A stretch of 64,000 nucleotides of DNA from JAKVAV01 sp047632755 (GTDB lineage Bacteria; Bacteroidota; Bacteroidia; Flavobacteriales_D; Cryomorphaceae): assembly GCA_047632755.1 (NCBI GenBank), contig JBLIDT010000013.1, positions 13,277-77,276 of the forward strand, in the 5' to 3' direction. How positions within the stretch are numbered: position 1 is the first letter of the stretch; every line of letters starts with the position of its first letter. This document shows, piece by piece, positions 1 through 8,510 of the stretch. The notes beneath the pieces are model-generated. The model ran no database searches. It was not told where the DNA came from and worked only from the letters and a program-made list of their open reading frames with translations. Position numbers and translations under genes: made by a program.

Positions 1-1433
1 AATCGACGGTAGGTGTAATAGGCCGAAGCTCTCAAATTTATTTTTCGATTCAGGATCATCCCTGCCGCGAGTCTTTGATAAAATAATTCAGACTGAACAC
101 CTTGACCAATTTCATTTCCATATATCTCGGCGGGGTTGACATAACTTCGGTAGATGTCACCGCCCAAGTTTAATGAATCAGGATCCCTTCCGTAAAGGGC
201 GTAGTTCCACTGGCCTTCAAAAAACCAATTGTCTTTTTCGTAATAGGCTTGAATCAGCCCTTCGTAAAAATTAGCACCCAATGGGTGAGCTAGAGGTTGA
301 TTGAAGTGTCCGAAGTTTTGTAAAACACTCCCATGGGTATACGTGAAAGGTCTCGCCAAATTGAATTCTCCTCGCAGAAAAGACTTCTCCAGACCAAAAA
401 CATCGAAAGACTTGAAGCCAATCTGCGCTCCCCACTTGTTTCCCCACCAGCCATCTCGCGCGCGGAATTCGCTGAGGAGAAATTCATCGAATACAATCTG
501 CCCATATAGCATAGTGCTGGAACTAGCCTTAAAAGACAGGTCCATTCCTATGATTGCATTATCAGGAGAACCGATGGAAAACTCTACTGGCCGATAGAAA
601 ATAATGGGATTCAGGTAATTTGGATCAAAGCCTCTCTCAGATAAAGTATCGCTACCCTGCCAAATGATGGTTTCAAAAAGACCCACGTTGAATCTCGGTG
701 AGATGGCCCAATTGAAATAATGAGTGGAAGAAAACTTATTGCGGTAAGATGAGGGATCCGAGGGATCGGTAGAAATATCTTGAAGTGCGCTGAAAAGATT
801 GATGTACTTAATGTTCCAGACGTTAGTCTCAATTTTAAAATAAGGATAATTGTATGCTACATCACTCAGGAAGAGAGACCGATGGCCATTTCCAAAAAAA
901 TTCTTTCCATATCCCAATTCGAAGTTGAAGATCTCACTAGCCTTAAAATTTAATGCGGCCGTTGGCATTATAAAAACGGTACCCCTCGAAGAAAGATTTC
1001 TACCACGAGAAGGCAGAATACCCAAGCTATCGCTAAAAACATTGATGTACTGAGGTTGAGCCAATACGCCGCCTATGAAGTCCACGTTTAATTTGAACTT
1101 CCCTTTTGTGGCAGAAAGAGCAAAACCTGCGCTCGCCTCATAAATAGCATCGGCCTGTGTAGAGTATCCGCCTTCCAATTGAACGATTGGGAGAATTCCA
1201 AAACTAGCTTTACCAGAGTCTGGTTTTGACCAAAAGTCAAAATCAGATGAACCAAGAAATAAAGAAGGGTTTAATTCTGGAACGGCATCGTACCAGCGAC
1301 TCTGAACGGATGTGAATGATCTTTGAGAAATCGAGTATTCTTCTTGATTTTCGAGGAATAAACCTTGAGAACTCGCGTGGCCTGAAATACCAAGTAGGGC
1401 TGCAACGACAAAGAATCTAAGCCTCCTTAGCAT
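1..1433 (-). CDS. Wzi/RemB-like outer-membrane beta-barrel protein, 3' end cut by window edge
   Basis: The minus frame is open from the ATG at 1433 to base 1, so about 477 residues are visible and the C-terminus lies outside the window. The protein begins with a short signal peptide (MLRRLRFFVVAALLG then SGHASSQG) and continues as aromatic-rich amphipathic strands typical of an outer-membrane barrel. It is a paralogue of the product at 2558-4078: both share the block GNGHRSLFLSD / GHGYRSLLLSD, the tract NYPY/NYPF after it, and a FNQPL(A/G)H block near the C-terminal side. The family resembles capsule-assembly Wzi and the RemB gliding accessory protein; the exact family is inferred, not searched. 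Its start overlaps the end of the upstream WecA-like gene by 17 bases, so the two are probably translationally coupled in the polysaccharide operon. Confidence 0.8.
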   Translation of the reverse strand, partial: MLRRLRFFVVAALLGISGHASSQGLFLENQEEYSISQRSFTSVQSRWYDAVPELNPSLFLGSSDFDFWSKPDSGKASFGILPIVQLEGGYSTQADAIYEASAGFALSATKGKFKLNVDFIGGVLAQPQYINVFSDSLGILPSRGRNLSSRGTVFIMPTAALNFKASEIFNFELGYGKNFFGNGHRSLFLSDVAYNYPYFKIETNVWNIKYINLFSALQDISTDPSDPSSYRNKFSSTHYFNWAISPRFNVGLFETIIWQGSDTLSERGFDPNYLNPIIFYRPVEFSIGSPDNAIIGMDLSFKASSSTMLYGQIVFDEFLLSEFRARDGWWGNKWGAQIGFKSFDVFGLEKSFLRGEFNLARPFTYTHGSVLQNFGHFNQPLAHPLGANFYEGLIQAYYEKDNWFFEGQWNYALYGRDPDSLNLGGDIYRSYVNPAEIYGNEIGQGVQSELFYQRLAAGMILNRKINLRASAYYTYRR

Positions 1434-2529
1434 TGGAAACCTTTCCTTTTGATTTCCAAAATCTGAATAAGAATACGGTGTGAACAAGGGCAATACTTAT
1501 CAGCAACATTGAGAAAAAGGTAATCGTAGGGCTGTAGCCCTTAAATCCTAGTGATATTAATGGCACAGAGATAACGATCAAATATAAGTACAAAGCGGTA
1601 AAGCCATGGCTAAACCCACTGTCTATAAGTTGGTGGTGAATATGATTTCTATCGGGCGAAAAAGGCGATCTTCCTCTTAACAATCTAAGAGTAAAAACCC
1701 TCAAAGTATCTACGAGTGGATAAGCCAAAACACTTAATGCAAAAACTGCTGCCGATACATTTTCAGTCCATCCATCGAGAAGCCTGGTATCGGTCTCGAT
1801 GCATTTCATAGCCATGACAAATACGAAAGCACCAATAAATAGAGATCCCGAATCTCCCATAAAAATCTTGGCGGGAGAAAAATTGAAAACAAGAAATCCT
1901 CCCAGCGATCCAACCAATACAAATGCCATCATGCTCAAATCGTACTGATAAGTGCCGTAAAACCAAAGGCCAAAATAAACGGAACAGATAAAGCCTGTCC
2001 CAGCGGCTAAACCATCACTACCATCGATAAGGTTGATCGCATTTACAACAACAACGTATGAAAAAACGGAAAGACCAACACTGGCCCAATAGGGGATTTC
2101 CTCCATACCGAATACGCCATGCATTCCCATTATTCTGATGTCTGCCATGACTACCAGAATAAAACCCACGATGATATGACCTATCAGCTTTTTCATTGGT
2201 GCCACACCAATGATGTCATCCTTTACACCTATAAAGAACAGCAGTATTGTCGCCGCAATCAAAAACTTAAAGTCATTTACCGATTCGGAAAAATGATGCA
2301 AACTCCCGAAATAGCTCAAATTATCCGAAGGAAACCAAAGTGCGTAAGCGAAGATACTGGCGGCGAAAATGATAATCCCACCTATAGTAGGCGTACTTTT
2401 TCGATGCTTCTTTCTCCCCTCGTTTGGATTGTCCAAGAGCTTCTTCAACTCTGCCACCTTGATTAGCGAAGGCGTAGTTAGAAGAACGACAAAAAAAGAT
2501 GTCACAAAACCTAGGACAATCTCCTTCAT
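1417..2529 (-). CDS. WecA/MraY-family undecaprenyl-phosphate sugar-1-phosphate transferase
   Basis: This 370-residue polytopic membrane protein belongs to the family that moves a phospho-N-acetylhexosamine from a UDP-sugar to undecaprenyl phosphate at the cytoplasmic face. Visible motifs are KDDIIG at about 103-108 (metal and lipid phosphate), NAINLIDGSDGLA at about 163-175, the NFSPAKIFMGDSGS loop at about 216-229 (catalytic Asp), and HIHHQL at about 296-301. The last motif, with PFSPDRN before it, is of the WecA/WbpL/TagO type rather than the MraY type, so the likely role is starting O-antigen, capsule or exopolysaccharide synthesis, not peptidoglycan. It sits 28 bases after one Wzi-like gene and overlaps another, which fits a surface polysaccharide role. 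The sugar specificity cannot be read from the sequence. Confidence 0.88.
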   Translation of the reverse strand: MKEIVLGFVTSFFVVLLTTPSLIKVAELKKLLDNPNEGRKKHRKSTPTIGGIIIFAASIFAYALWFPSDNLSYFGSLHHFSESVNDFKFLIAATILLFFIGVKDDIIGVAPMKKLIGHIIVGFILVVMADIRIMGMHGVFGMEEIPYWASVGLSVFSYVVVVNAINLIDGSDGLAAGTGFICSVYFGLWFYGTYQYDLSMMAFVLVGSLGGFLVFNFSPAKIFMGDSGSLFIGAFVFVMAMKCIETDTRLLDGWTENVSAAVFALSVLAYPLVDTLRVFTLRLLRGRSPFSPDRNHIHHQLIDSGFSHGFTALYLYLIVISVPLISLGFKGYSPTITFFSMLLISIALVHTVFLFRFWKSKGKVSNAKEA

Positions 2530-2557
2530 AAAGTCATCGTGTTAAGTAAAAATGATC

Positions 2558-4078
2558 TCAAAAGTCGCGATAAATATTGGACAACGTCGTTCTGATTCCC
2601 ATATACCAAAATCCATTTGCACCATCGTCATTCTCTAAGCTCTCATTTCGGTATGTATATCCACCGTATACTTGAAAGTTTGCGCTTGGATTGAAGACAT
2701 AACCCAATTGGAGGTCTGTATTTAAAACCTCCGAAGAACTCACCGCCGATGAAAGTTCATCCTCGATATCTGAATTCACGTAGACCGATTTCAAACGGCC
2801 AAAAATTCGATTGTGGTAGTAAGTGACTATACAAACCACCTCTGAAAAATCCCTTCCAAGCACATGGCCAAGGGGTTGATTAAAGTGATAGGCAGATTGG
2901 AGATTATCTGGAGCGCGAGTAGCCGAGTTATTCGATTGATTGTATTCAGCCTGAATGTCAAAGCGATCAAAAACTCCCGACCAGCGACCTCCTATTTGAA
3001 AACCATCTAGATTAACCTGAGAGCTGTTCGATAGCACCTGGCCATAAACTTTGATGGTGGGAATAACGAACCATGCAGCGTTGAGGCCGATTCTAGCATT
3101 GTTTTCTTCGTCATCTAAACCGAGTATGGCAGAATTTACACCGGGAATAGGTATCAAAGCTCTGTAGTCAAAGGGCTGACTTCCCAAACTATCGTCAAAA
3201 ACTTTCCAAATCACTTCTTCAAAAAGGCCAACCTCAAGATTGGGGAGCGGCTTAAAAGACAGGTAATTCCAAGAAGCCACCTTCCTTTTAAATATAGCCT
3301 CTGGGGCCTCTCCTTGCGGCAATCTTTCCAAATTTTGTAGTAAAGCTAGCGTATAGCGGTGTTGAATTTGTCCTTCTAGGGCGTCTATTTCGTATGAAGC
3401 GAAAGGATAATTGTGTGCATTATCAGAAAGAAGAAGTGACCGATACCCATGACCAATAAACTGCTTAAAATGACCAAAGGATAAATTCAGCCAGTCGGTG
3501 GCCTCAATTCCAACGAAACCGCTAGCCATGCTGTAATCATACCCTACTTCACCGAACGGTTTGATTCGCCCAGATCCTGGGAAGACGAGTGTCGAGTCTA
3601 CAAATCTGTTGATGTAGCCTGGATATCTCCCTTGATTTTCTTTGAAATCAGCGTAGAAATAGACCTCCTTACCAATCTCGCCTTGAACAACAAAACCACG
3701 CGTGTTTTGAAAGAGAGAATTCTTTTGTCTGTCAGCACTGATTTGATCGATTGTTTCACCACCGACACCAAAATCGAACAAAAAGTCAGCGTAAATCTTG
3801 AAGTCAGGTTTATCGAGTTCGATCAGATGCGCACTAAAAATTTTCTGTGTGAGTTTGTAATAGTACTCTGTTGTGTCCTTGGCAAATCCTGGAACCTGAG
3901 AAACATCGGCATCCCTTAACAAAACAGGTTTTGCACCGCTATGAACTGAGGCCTGTGCACCAAGACCGACTCGGTCTTGCCTGAGCTGAGAGAGCCTGTC
4001 AAAAGGAAGGATGTATCCTTGGGAAAAAGAACCACTCCCGAGCGCGCACAAAACCAGAATGAGGGTGTACCTCAACAT
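2558..4078 (-). CDS. Wzi/RemB-like outer-membrane beta-barrel protein
   Basis: A complete 506-residue protein with a clean signal peptide (MLRYTLILVLCALGSGSFSQ) followed by the mature start GYILPFDRL. The rest is rich in aromatic residues alternating with polar ones and ends in a phenylalanine (IYRDF), as outer-membrane barrels do. It is related along its length to the truncated product at 1-1433. Wzi-type proteins attach capsule polysaccharide to the outer surface, and the related RemB of flavobacteria is linked to gliding; family placement here is from general resemblance. It starts only two bases after the fcl stop and lies in a minus-strand operon with gmd, fcl and a WecA-like transferase, so a job in handling a fucose-containing surface glycan is the best inference. 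Confidence 0.78.
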   Translation of the reverse strand: MLRYTLILVLCALGSGSFSQGYILPFDRLSQLRQDRVGLGAQASVHSGAKPVLLRDADVSQVPGFAKDTTEYYYKLTQKIFSAHLIELDKPDFKIYADFLFDFGVGGETIDQISADRQKNSLFQNTRGFVVQGEIGKEVYFYADFKENQGRYPGYINRFVDSTLVFPGSGRIKPFGEVGYDYSMASGFVGIEATDWLNLSFGHFKQFIGHGYRSLLLSDNAHNYPFASYEIDALEGQIQHRYTLALLQNLERLPQGEAPEAIFKRKVASWNYLSFKPLPNLEVGLFEEVIWKVFDDSLGSQPFDYRALIPIPGVNSAILGLDDEENNARIGLNAAWFVIPTIKVYGQVLSNSSQVNLDGFQIGGRWSGVFDRFDIQAEYNQSNNSATRAPDNLQSAYHFNQPLGHVLGRDFSEVVCIVTYYHNRIFGRLKSVYVNSDIEDELSSAVSSSEVLNTDLQLGYVFNPSANFQVYGGYTYRNESLENDDGANGFWYMGIRTTLSNIYRDF

Positions 4079-4080
4079 AA

Positions 4081-5016
4081 TTAAGCTTTAACTAAAGATG
4101 CTTTGAAATCTTCGTAGACCATCTTTATTCCTTTTTCCAAATGAATTTGAGCTGTCCATCCAAGTTGGTTGATTCTGGAAACATCCATGAGTTTCCGGGG
4201 TGTCCCATCGGGTTTTGATCGATCAAATTTAAGACTACCCTCGAAGCCTACGATTTGGGCTATTAGATTTGCTAGATCAGAAATTGAGATGTCCTCGCCT
4301 ATTCCCACATTCACAAAATCCTTACCATCGTAATTCTCCATTAAGAAGACGCAGGCCCCCGCCATATCATCCACATGGAGAAATTCTCTTTTAGGCGTAC
4401 CCGAGCCCCAAATTTCCACCTCGCTAGAACCTGAATCCTGAGCTTCGTGAAACTTGCGCATGAGCGCGGGTAAAACGTGGGAATTCTTTAAATCGTAGTT
4501 GTCATTTGGCCCGTAAAGATTGGTAGGCATTGCCGAAATAAAATTGCATCCATACTGATCTCGATAAGCCTCGCACAGCTTTATTCCCGCAATTTTCGCG
4601 ATCGCATAGGGCTCATTTGTAGGCTCCAGAACTCCCGTAAGTAAATATTCTTCTTTAAGTGGCTGTGGCGCCAGCTTTGGGTAGATACACGATGAACCCA
4701 AGAAGAGAAGCTTCTTCACTCCTGCTATGTAGGATTCGTTTATTACGTTTAGCTCTATCGCTAAATTATCGTGCAGAAATTCCGCTCTAAAGGTGTTATT
4801 TGCTTGGATTCCACCAACTTTTGCGGCAGCCAAAAAAACATATTCGGGTTGTTCGTCTTCAAAAAAGGCAGCAACCGCAGTTCTGTCTCTCAAATCGAGT
4901 TCGGAAGAAGTTTTTCCAATAAGATTGGTGTATCCTGATTCGCGTAGGGCACGAAAAATCGCACTACCGACCATTCCCCGATGTCCTGCTACGTATATTT
5001 TAGCTTCTTTATTCAC
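4081..5016 (-). CDS. fcl: GDP-L-fucose synthase
   Basis: A 311-residue extended short-chain dehydrogenase (GDP-4-keto-6-deoxymannose 3,5-epimerase/4-reductase) that completes GDP-L-fucose synthesis with NADPH. The N-terminal GHRGMVGSA at about 11-19 is the NADP-binding glycine motif characteristic of this family, LGSSCIYP at about 106-113 carries the catalytic Ser and Cys region, and YAIAK is the YxxxK catalytic pair. The usual length is about 310-320 residues. The start is a GTG sharing its first G with the TAG stop of gmd (TAGTG), so gmd and fcl are tightly coupled, matching their consecutive steps from GDP-D-mannose. The fucose is presumably used by glycosyltransferases outside the window. 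Confidence 0.95.
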   Translation of the reverse strand: MNKEAKIYVAGHRGMVGSAIFRALRESGYTNLIGKTSSELDLRDRTAVAAFFEDEQPEYVFLAAAKVGGIQANNTFRAEFLHDNLAIELNVINESYIAGVKKLLFLGSSCIYPKLAPQPLKEEYLLTGVLEPTNEPYAIAKIAGIKLCEAYRDQYGCNFISAMPTNLYGPNDNYDLKNSHVLPALMRKFHEAQDSGSSEVEIWGSGTPKREFLHVDDMAGACVFLMENYDGKDFVNVGIGEDISISDLANLIAQIVGFEGSLKFDRSKPDGTPRKLMDVSRINQLGWTAQIHLEKGIKMVYEDFKASLVKA

Positions 5017-6107
5017 TACTCGTTGTAGTTCAATACAGAGTGACCGCCATCCAAGAGGTACTTGTCGCGCTTGAATAGATTGAGATCAGATTCGACCATT
5101 TCGCTGATCAGCTCTTCGATGTTGTATTTATGCTTCCAGTTCAATTTTTGTTGAGCTTTGGTAGGGTCTCCCACCAAAAGGTCTACTTCTGTAGGGCGGT
5201 AATATTTGGTGTCAACATTGATCAGTACTTTTCCCGTTTTCTCATCGAAACCTTCTTCATTCTCTTTCTCACCGCGCCATTTAATGATGATTCCTACGTG
5301 AGAAAAAGCCTTTTCAATAAAAAATCGCACGCTATACGTCTTACCTGTGGCCAGAACAAAGTCTTCAGGCACATCGTGTTGTAGCATAAGCCACATTCCT
5401 TCTACATAGTCTCTGGCATGTCCCCAGTCTCTTTTCGCATCGAGATTACCTACGAAGAGTCTCTCTTGCAATCCGAGTTTAATTCGGGCTACGGCTCTAG
5501 TTACCTTTCTCGTAAGGAAGGTCTCTCCTCTCAAGGGGCTCTCGTGATTAAAAAGGATACCGTTTACCGCAAAAAGATCATACGCTTCTCGGTAGTTTTT
5601 GATAATCCAAAAAGCATAGAGCTTGGCAACACCATAAGGGCTCCGTGGGTAAAATGGAGTCTCTTCCGTTTGGGGCGTTTCTTGCACCAAGCCGTAAAGC
5701 TCACTCGTAGACGCCTGATAGATTTTTGTCTTCTTTTCCAACCCCAAGATTCGAACGGCTTCGAGAATTCGAAGAACACCCATCCCATCTACATTGGCTG
5801 TGTATTCTGGAGTTTCAAATGAAACTTGAACGTGAGATTGTGCACCTAAGTTGTAAATCTCGTCGGGCTGTATTTCTTGAACGAGTCTGATAATGTTTGA
5901 GGCGTCGGTAAGATCTCCGTAATGCAAGAAAAAATTGACATCCTTCTCATGGCGATCCTTATAAAGATGATCGATCCTGTCCGTGTTGAATAGTGAACTT
6001 CTACGCTTGATTCCATGAACTTCATAACCCTTGTCTAGTAGAAGTTCTGAGAGATAAGCTCCATCCTGTCCTGTTACACCAGTGATTAAGGCTACTTTTC
6101 TTGACAT
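5016..6107 (-). CDS. gmd: GDP-mannose 4,6-dehydratase
   Basis: The enzyme converts GDP-D-mannose to GDP-4-keto-6-deoxy-D-mannose, the first step to GDP-L-fucose. From ATG 6107 it has 363 residues, the normal size. TGVTGQDGAYL at the N-terminus is the NADP-binding glycine motif specific to this family, RRSSLFNT is the NADP-phosphate binding segment, STSELYG holds the catalytic Ser/Thr-Glu, and YGVAK is the YxxxK pair; NHESPLRG is also a family signature. A TTG two codons upstream (6113) is in frame but ATG 6107 is preferred. A TAnnTTTG promoter element (6121-6128) lies 13 bases upstream of that ATG, suggesting that the five-gene polysaccharide operon visible here begins at gmd. Confidence 0.95.
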   Translation of the reverse strand: MSRKVALITGVTGQDGAYLSELLLDKGYEVHGIKRRSSLFNTDRIDHLYKDRHEKDVNFFLHYGDLTDASNIIRLVQEIQPDEIYNLGAQSHVQVSFETPEYTANVDGMGVLRILEAVRILGLEKKTKIYQASTSELYGLVQETPQTEETPFYPRSPYGVAKLYAFWIIKNYREAYDLFAVNGILFNHESPLRGETFLTRKVTRAVARIKLGLQERLFVGNLDAKRDWGHARDYVEGMWLMLQHDVPEDFVLATGKTYSVRFFIEKAFSHVGIIIKWRGEKENEEGFDEKTGKVLINVDTKYYRPTEVDLLVGDPTKAQQKLNWKHKYNIEELISEMVESDLNLFKRDKYLLDGGHSVLNYNE

Positions 6108-6120
6108 GTTCAATTTTTTG

Positions 6121-6128
6121 CAAAAGTA
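6121..6128 (-). promoter_or_regulatory. -7 promoter element upstream of gmd
   Basis: The minus strand reads TACTTTTG, an exact match to the Bacteroidota -7 consensus TAnnTTTG, 13 bases before the gmd ATG. No clear TTTG is found at the -33 distance, so only the -7 half is supported. The spacing to the start codon resembles that at kbl, deoC and the secreted protein gene at 23877. Confidence 0.45.
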
Positions 6129-6149
6129 AAAAGAATACGCTCTTTCATC

Positions 6150-7049
6150 TTAGTATCCCGAACCAGATCCTGATATACTTTCAATAGGATGCCAAGTCGT
6201 TTTGATTTCTTGTAAGTCCATTATTCTATGCGGCGATAGAACAGCTGAATCCTCCGATTCGTAAAACTTCACTCGTTTCACATTCTCAGAGGCAGATTCA
6301 CCAATTTCAATAGAGGCTGCAGTTTCTGCATCCCAAATCACAAACCCATTTACATCCATATGAGAGGAAAAATGAGACATTAGCTCTTTCCGGTTTCCCG
6401 TAAGAACATTGACCGTACCCCCTGGCACATCAGATGTAGCTAAGACTTCGGCCATACTAATAGCACAAGTTGGCAGATCTTCTGAAGCCAATACAATTGT
6501 AGTGTTGCCACCACAAATGGCAGGAACGAAAGACTCCAAAAATCCGAGCAATGCCGTTTTATTTGATGCAAAAGCTGCGACCACTCCCATGGGTTCAGGC
6601 ACAGAAAAATTAAAGTGTGATGATGCAACAGGATTTACAGAACTAAAGACTTGCACATATTTATCGCACCAACCAGCAAAATGAACGAGATAGTCTACCG
6701 AGGCAGAAAATTCTTCTTTTGCGTTGATGTCTGTATATCCCAAATCTTTCATCTCTTTTACGAAGAGCTCTTCCTTTTGCTGAAGCATTTCTGCAATGCG
6801 GTAGATTATTTGAGAGCGGTTATAGGCAGACTTGGCCTCCCAGCCAGCTTGAGCTTTTCGGGCGGCGACCACTGCATTTCTAAAGTCCTTTCTGGAAGAA
6901 AGGCACACATTGGCGATCAACTCATCAGAGCTGTTTCGTATAGGATAGAAGCGACCACTTTCCGTTCTTGGGAAAGCTCCGCCGATGAAAAGTTTGTACG
7001 TTTTCATAACTGCTATACCTTCAGGTGAAGTTGTTTTTTTATTGGCCAT
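6150..7049 (-). CDS. Aldehyde dehydrogenase-like protein lacking the catalytic domain (probable second half of a split ALDH16)
   Basis: This 299-residue protein aligns by eye with the N-terminal and NAD-binding part of aldehyde dehydrogenases: FIGGAF, AVVAARKAQAGW, then EPMGVVAAF where the usual PWNFP is replaced by ASNKT, ICGGNTTIV and VNVLTGN. The catalytic domain with ELGG glutamate and the active-site cysteine is absent; normal members have about 490 residues. It begins at an ATG sharing a base with the stop of the complete dehydrogenase gene upstream (TAATG). Known ALDH16 proteins are about 800 residues, with a full dehydrogenase domain followed by a second domain without a catalytic part. 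The two products here add up to about 785 residues in the same order, so I infer a split ALDH16. A truncated remnant is the alternative, but the intact coupling argues against it. Confidence 0.72.
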   Translation of the reverse strand: MANKKTTSPEGIAVMKTYKLFIGGAFPRTESGRFYPIRNSSDELIANVCLSSRKDFRNAVVAARKAQAGWEAKSAYNRSQIIYRIAEMLQQKEELFVKEMKDLGYTDINAKEEFSASVDYLVHFAGWCDKYVQVFSSVNPVASSHFNFSVPEPMGVVAAFASNKTALLGFLESFVPAICGGNTTIVLASEDLPTCAISMAEVLATSDVPGGTVNVLTGNRKELMSHFSSHMDVNGFVIWDAETAASIEIGESASENVKRVKFYESEDSAVLSPHRIMDLQEIKTTWHPIESISGSGSGY

Positions 7050-8509
7050 TATCCTTGCAAGTTTAAGTAGGCTGACAACCCATGAACGCCTCCCTCTCTT
7101 CCAAATCCCGATTCCTTGTACCCTCCAAACGGAGAGGTAGGATCGAACTTATTGAAAGTATTTGCCCAAACAACTCCTGCTTTCAGGCGTGTGGTTAGGT
7201 TAAAAATTTTGGAACCCTTATCAGTCCAAACGCCCGCTGAAAGACCGTATGGCGTGTTGTTGGCCTTGTCAATCACTTCATCTATCGTGCGAAAAGTTTG
7301 CATCGCCAAAACAGGGCCGAATATTTCCTCTTTTGAAATAATGCTGCTCTGAGAAACATTGGTGAATAGAGTCGGCCTGCACCAATATCCTTTTTTAGGC
7401 ACCGCCACTTGAGACTGGTACATCTCATATCCGTCTTTTTCTCCTGCCTTTAAATACTTCTCAATGGTTAGGAGTTGATCCTTTGAGTTAATCGCTCCCA
7501 CATCGGTGTTCTTATCCATGGGATCGCCTACAATGAGGTTATTCATTCGGTGCTTCAGCTTTCTGATCACCTCATCAGCCACACTTTCCTCGACGAATAA
7601 TCGAGAACCCGCGCAGCAAACGTGGCCTTGGTTGAAGTAAATTCCATTGACAATTCCTTCAACAGCTTGATCAATAGCGGCATCTTCAAAAACGATATTT
7701 GCGGCTTTTCCACCCAATTCTAAAGTCAATCTTGTGGATGTTCCAGCGAGCGAGCGACGGATCATCTTGCCAACATCCGTTGAACCCGTGAAGGCAATTT
7801 TATTGATATCGGGATGATTTACCAAAGCTTTCCCAGTATCACCCGCACCTGTCACGATGTTGACCACCCCGTCGGGAAGGCCTGCATCTCGGATCAATTC
7901 AGCGAGCTTTAATGCAGTGAGTGAAGTCGTTTCTGCTGGCTTCAAGACGACGGTGTTTCCACAAGCTAGTGCAGGAGCTATTTTCCAAGCTGCCATGAGC
8001 AGTGGAAAGTTCCAAGGGATGATTTGTCCAACAACGCCTATTGAAGTGGGAGAACTATTCGCGAAAGCATAATCTAACTTATCGGCCCAACCAGCATGAT
8101 AAAAGAAGTGCGCTGCAGCCAATGGAACATCAACGTCTCTAGACTCGCGAATGGGTTTTCCGCCATCCAAAGATTCAATCACAGCAAACTCACGAGCACG
8201 CTCTTGGAGCAGGCGGGCTATCCGATAGATGTACTTTCCTCTTTCGGCGGCCGAGATTTTAGACCAAGTGGTATCGTAAGCTTTTCGCGCAGCTTTCACT
8301 GCTTTGTCTACGTCTTTCTCTCCTGCTAGCGCGATTTCGCTTAGAGTCTCCTCAGTGGCAGGGTTGATTGTTTTGAAATACTTTTTAGTCGTAGGGGGCA
8401 CAAACTTTCCGTCAATGAAAAGGTCGTATCGCTTATCGATGGTAACGTGTCCTGTGCTTTCGGGAGCAGGGGACAAATCCCATGAGGTATTTTTTGTTGT
8501 TTTGGCCAT
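7049..8509 (-). CDS. NAD(P)-dependent aldehyde dehydrogenase, catalytic subunit
   Basis: A full-length aldehyde dehydrogenase of 486 residues from ATG 8509; an in-frame upstream ATG at 8524 exists but lies inside the end of deoC. Visible motifs are PWNFP at about 165-169 (catalytic Asn 167), FTGSTDVGK (cofactor binding), TLELGGKAAN with the general-base Glu at about 264, GHVCCAGSR with the nucleophile Cys at about 298, and EEIFGPVLA near the C-terminus. The order deoC-ALDH-ALDH' suggests that it oxidises the acetaldehyde released when deoxyribose-5-phosphate is split, or another small aldehyde; the substrate is inference. It starts one base after the deoC stop and its own stop overlaps the start of the next gene, so all three are one translationally coupled unit. 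Confidence 0.9.
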   Translation of the reverse strand: MAKTTKNTSWDLSPAPESTGHVTIDKRYDLFIDGKFVPPTTKKYFKTINPATEETLSEIALAGEKDVDKAVKAARKAYDTTWSKISAAERGKYIYRIARLLQERAREFAVIESLDGGKPIRESRDVDVPLAAAHFFYHAGWADKLDYAFANSSPTSIGVVGQIIPWNFPLLMAAWKIAPALACGNTVVLKPAETTSLTALKLAELIRDAGLPDGVVNIVTGAGDTGKALVNHPDINKIAFTGSTDVGKMIRRSLAGTSTRLTLELGGKAANIVFEDAAIDQAVEGIVNGIYFNQGHVCCAGSRLFVEESVADEVIRKLKHRMNNLIVGDPMDKNTDVGAINSKDQLLTIEKYLKAGEKDGYEMYQSQVAVPKKGYWCRPTLFTNVSQSSIISKEEIFGPVLAMQTFRTIDEVIDKANNTPYGLSAGVWTDKGSKIFNLTTRLKAGVVWANTFNKFDPTSPFGGYKESGFGREGGVHGLSAYLNLQG

Positions 8510-8510
8510 A

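Noticed and set aside
301..597. Plus-strand frame of 98 codons at the left edge
   Set aside because: It is antisense to the Wzi-like barrel gene, which has a signal peptide and a paralogue; the plus frame has no recognisable content.
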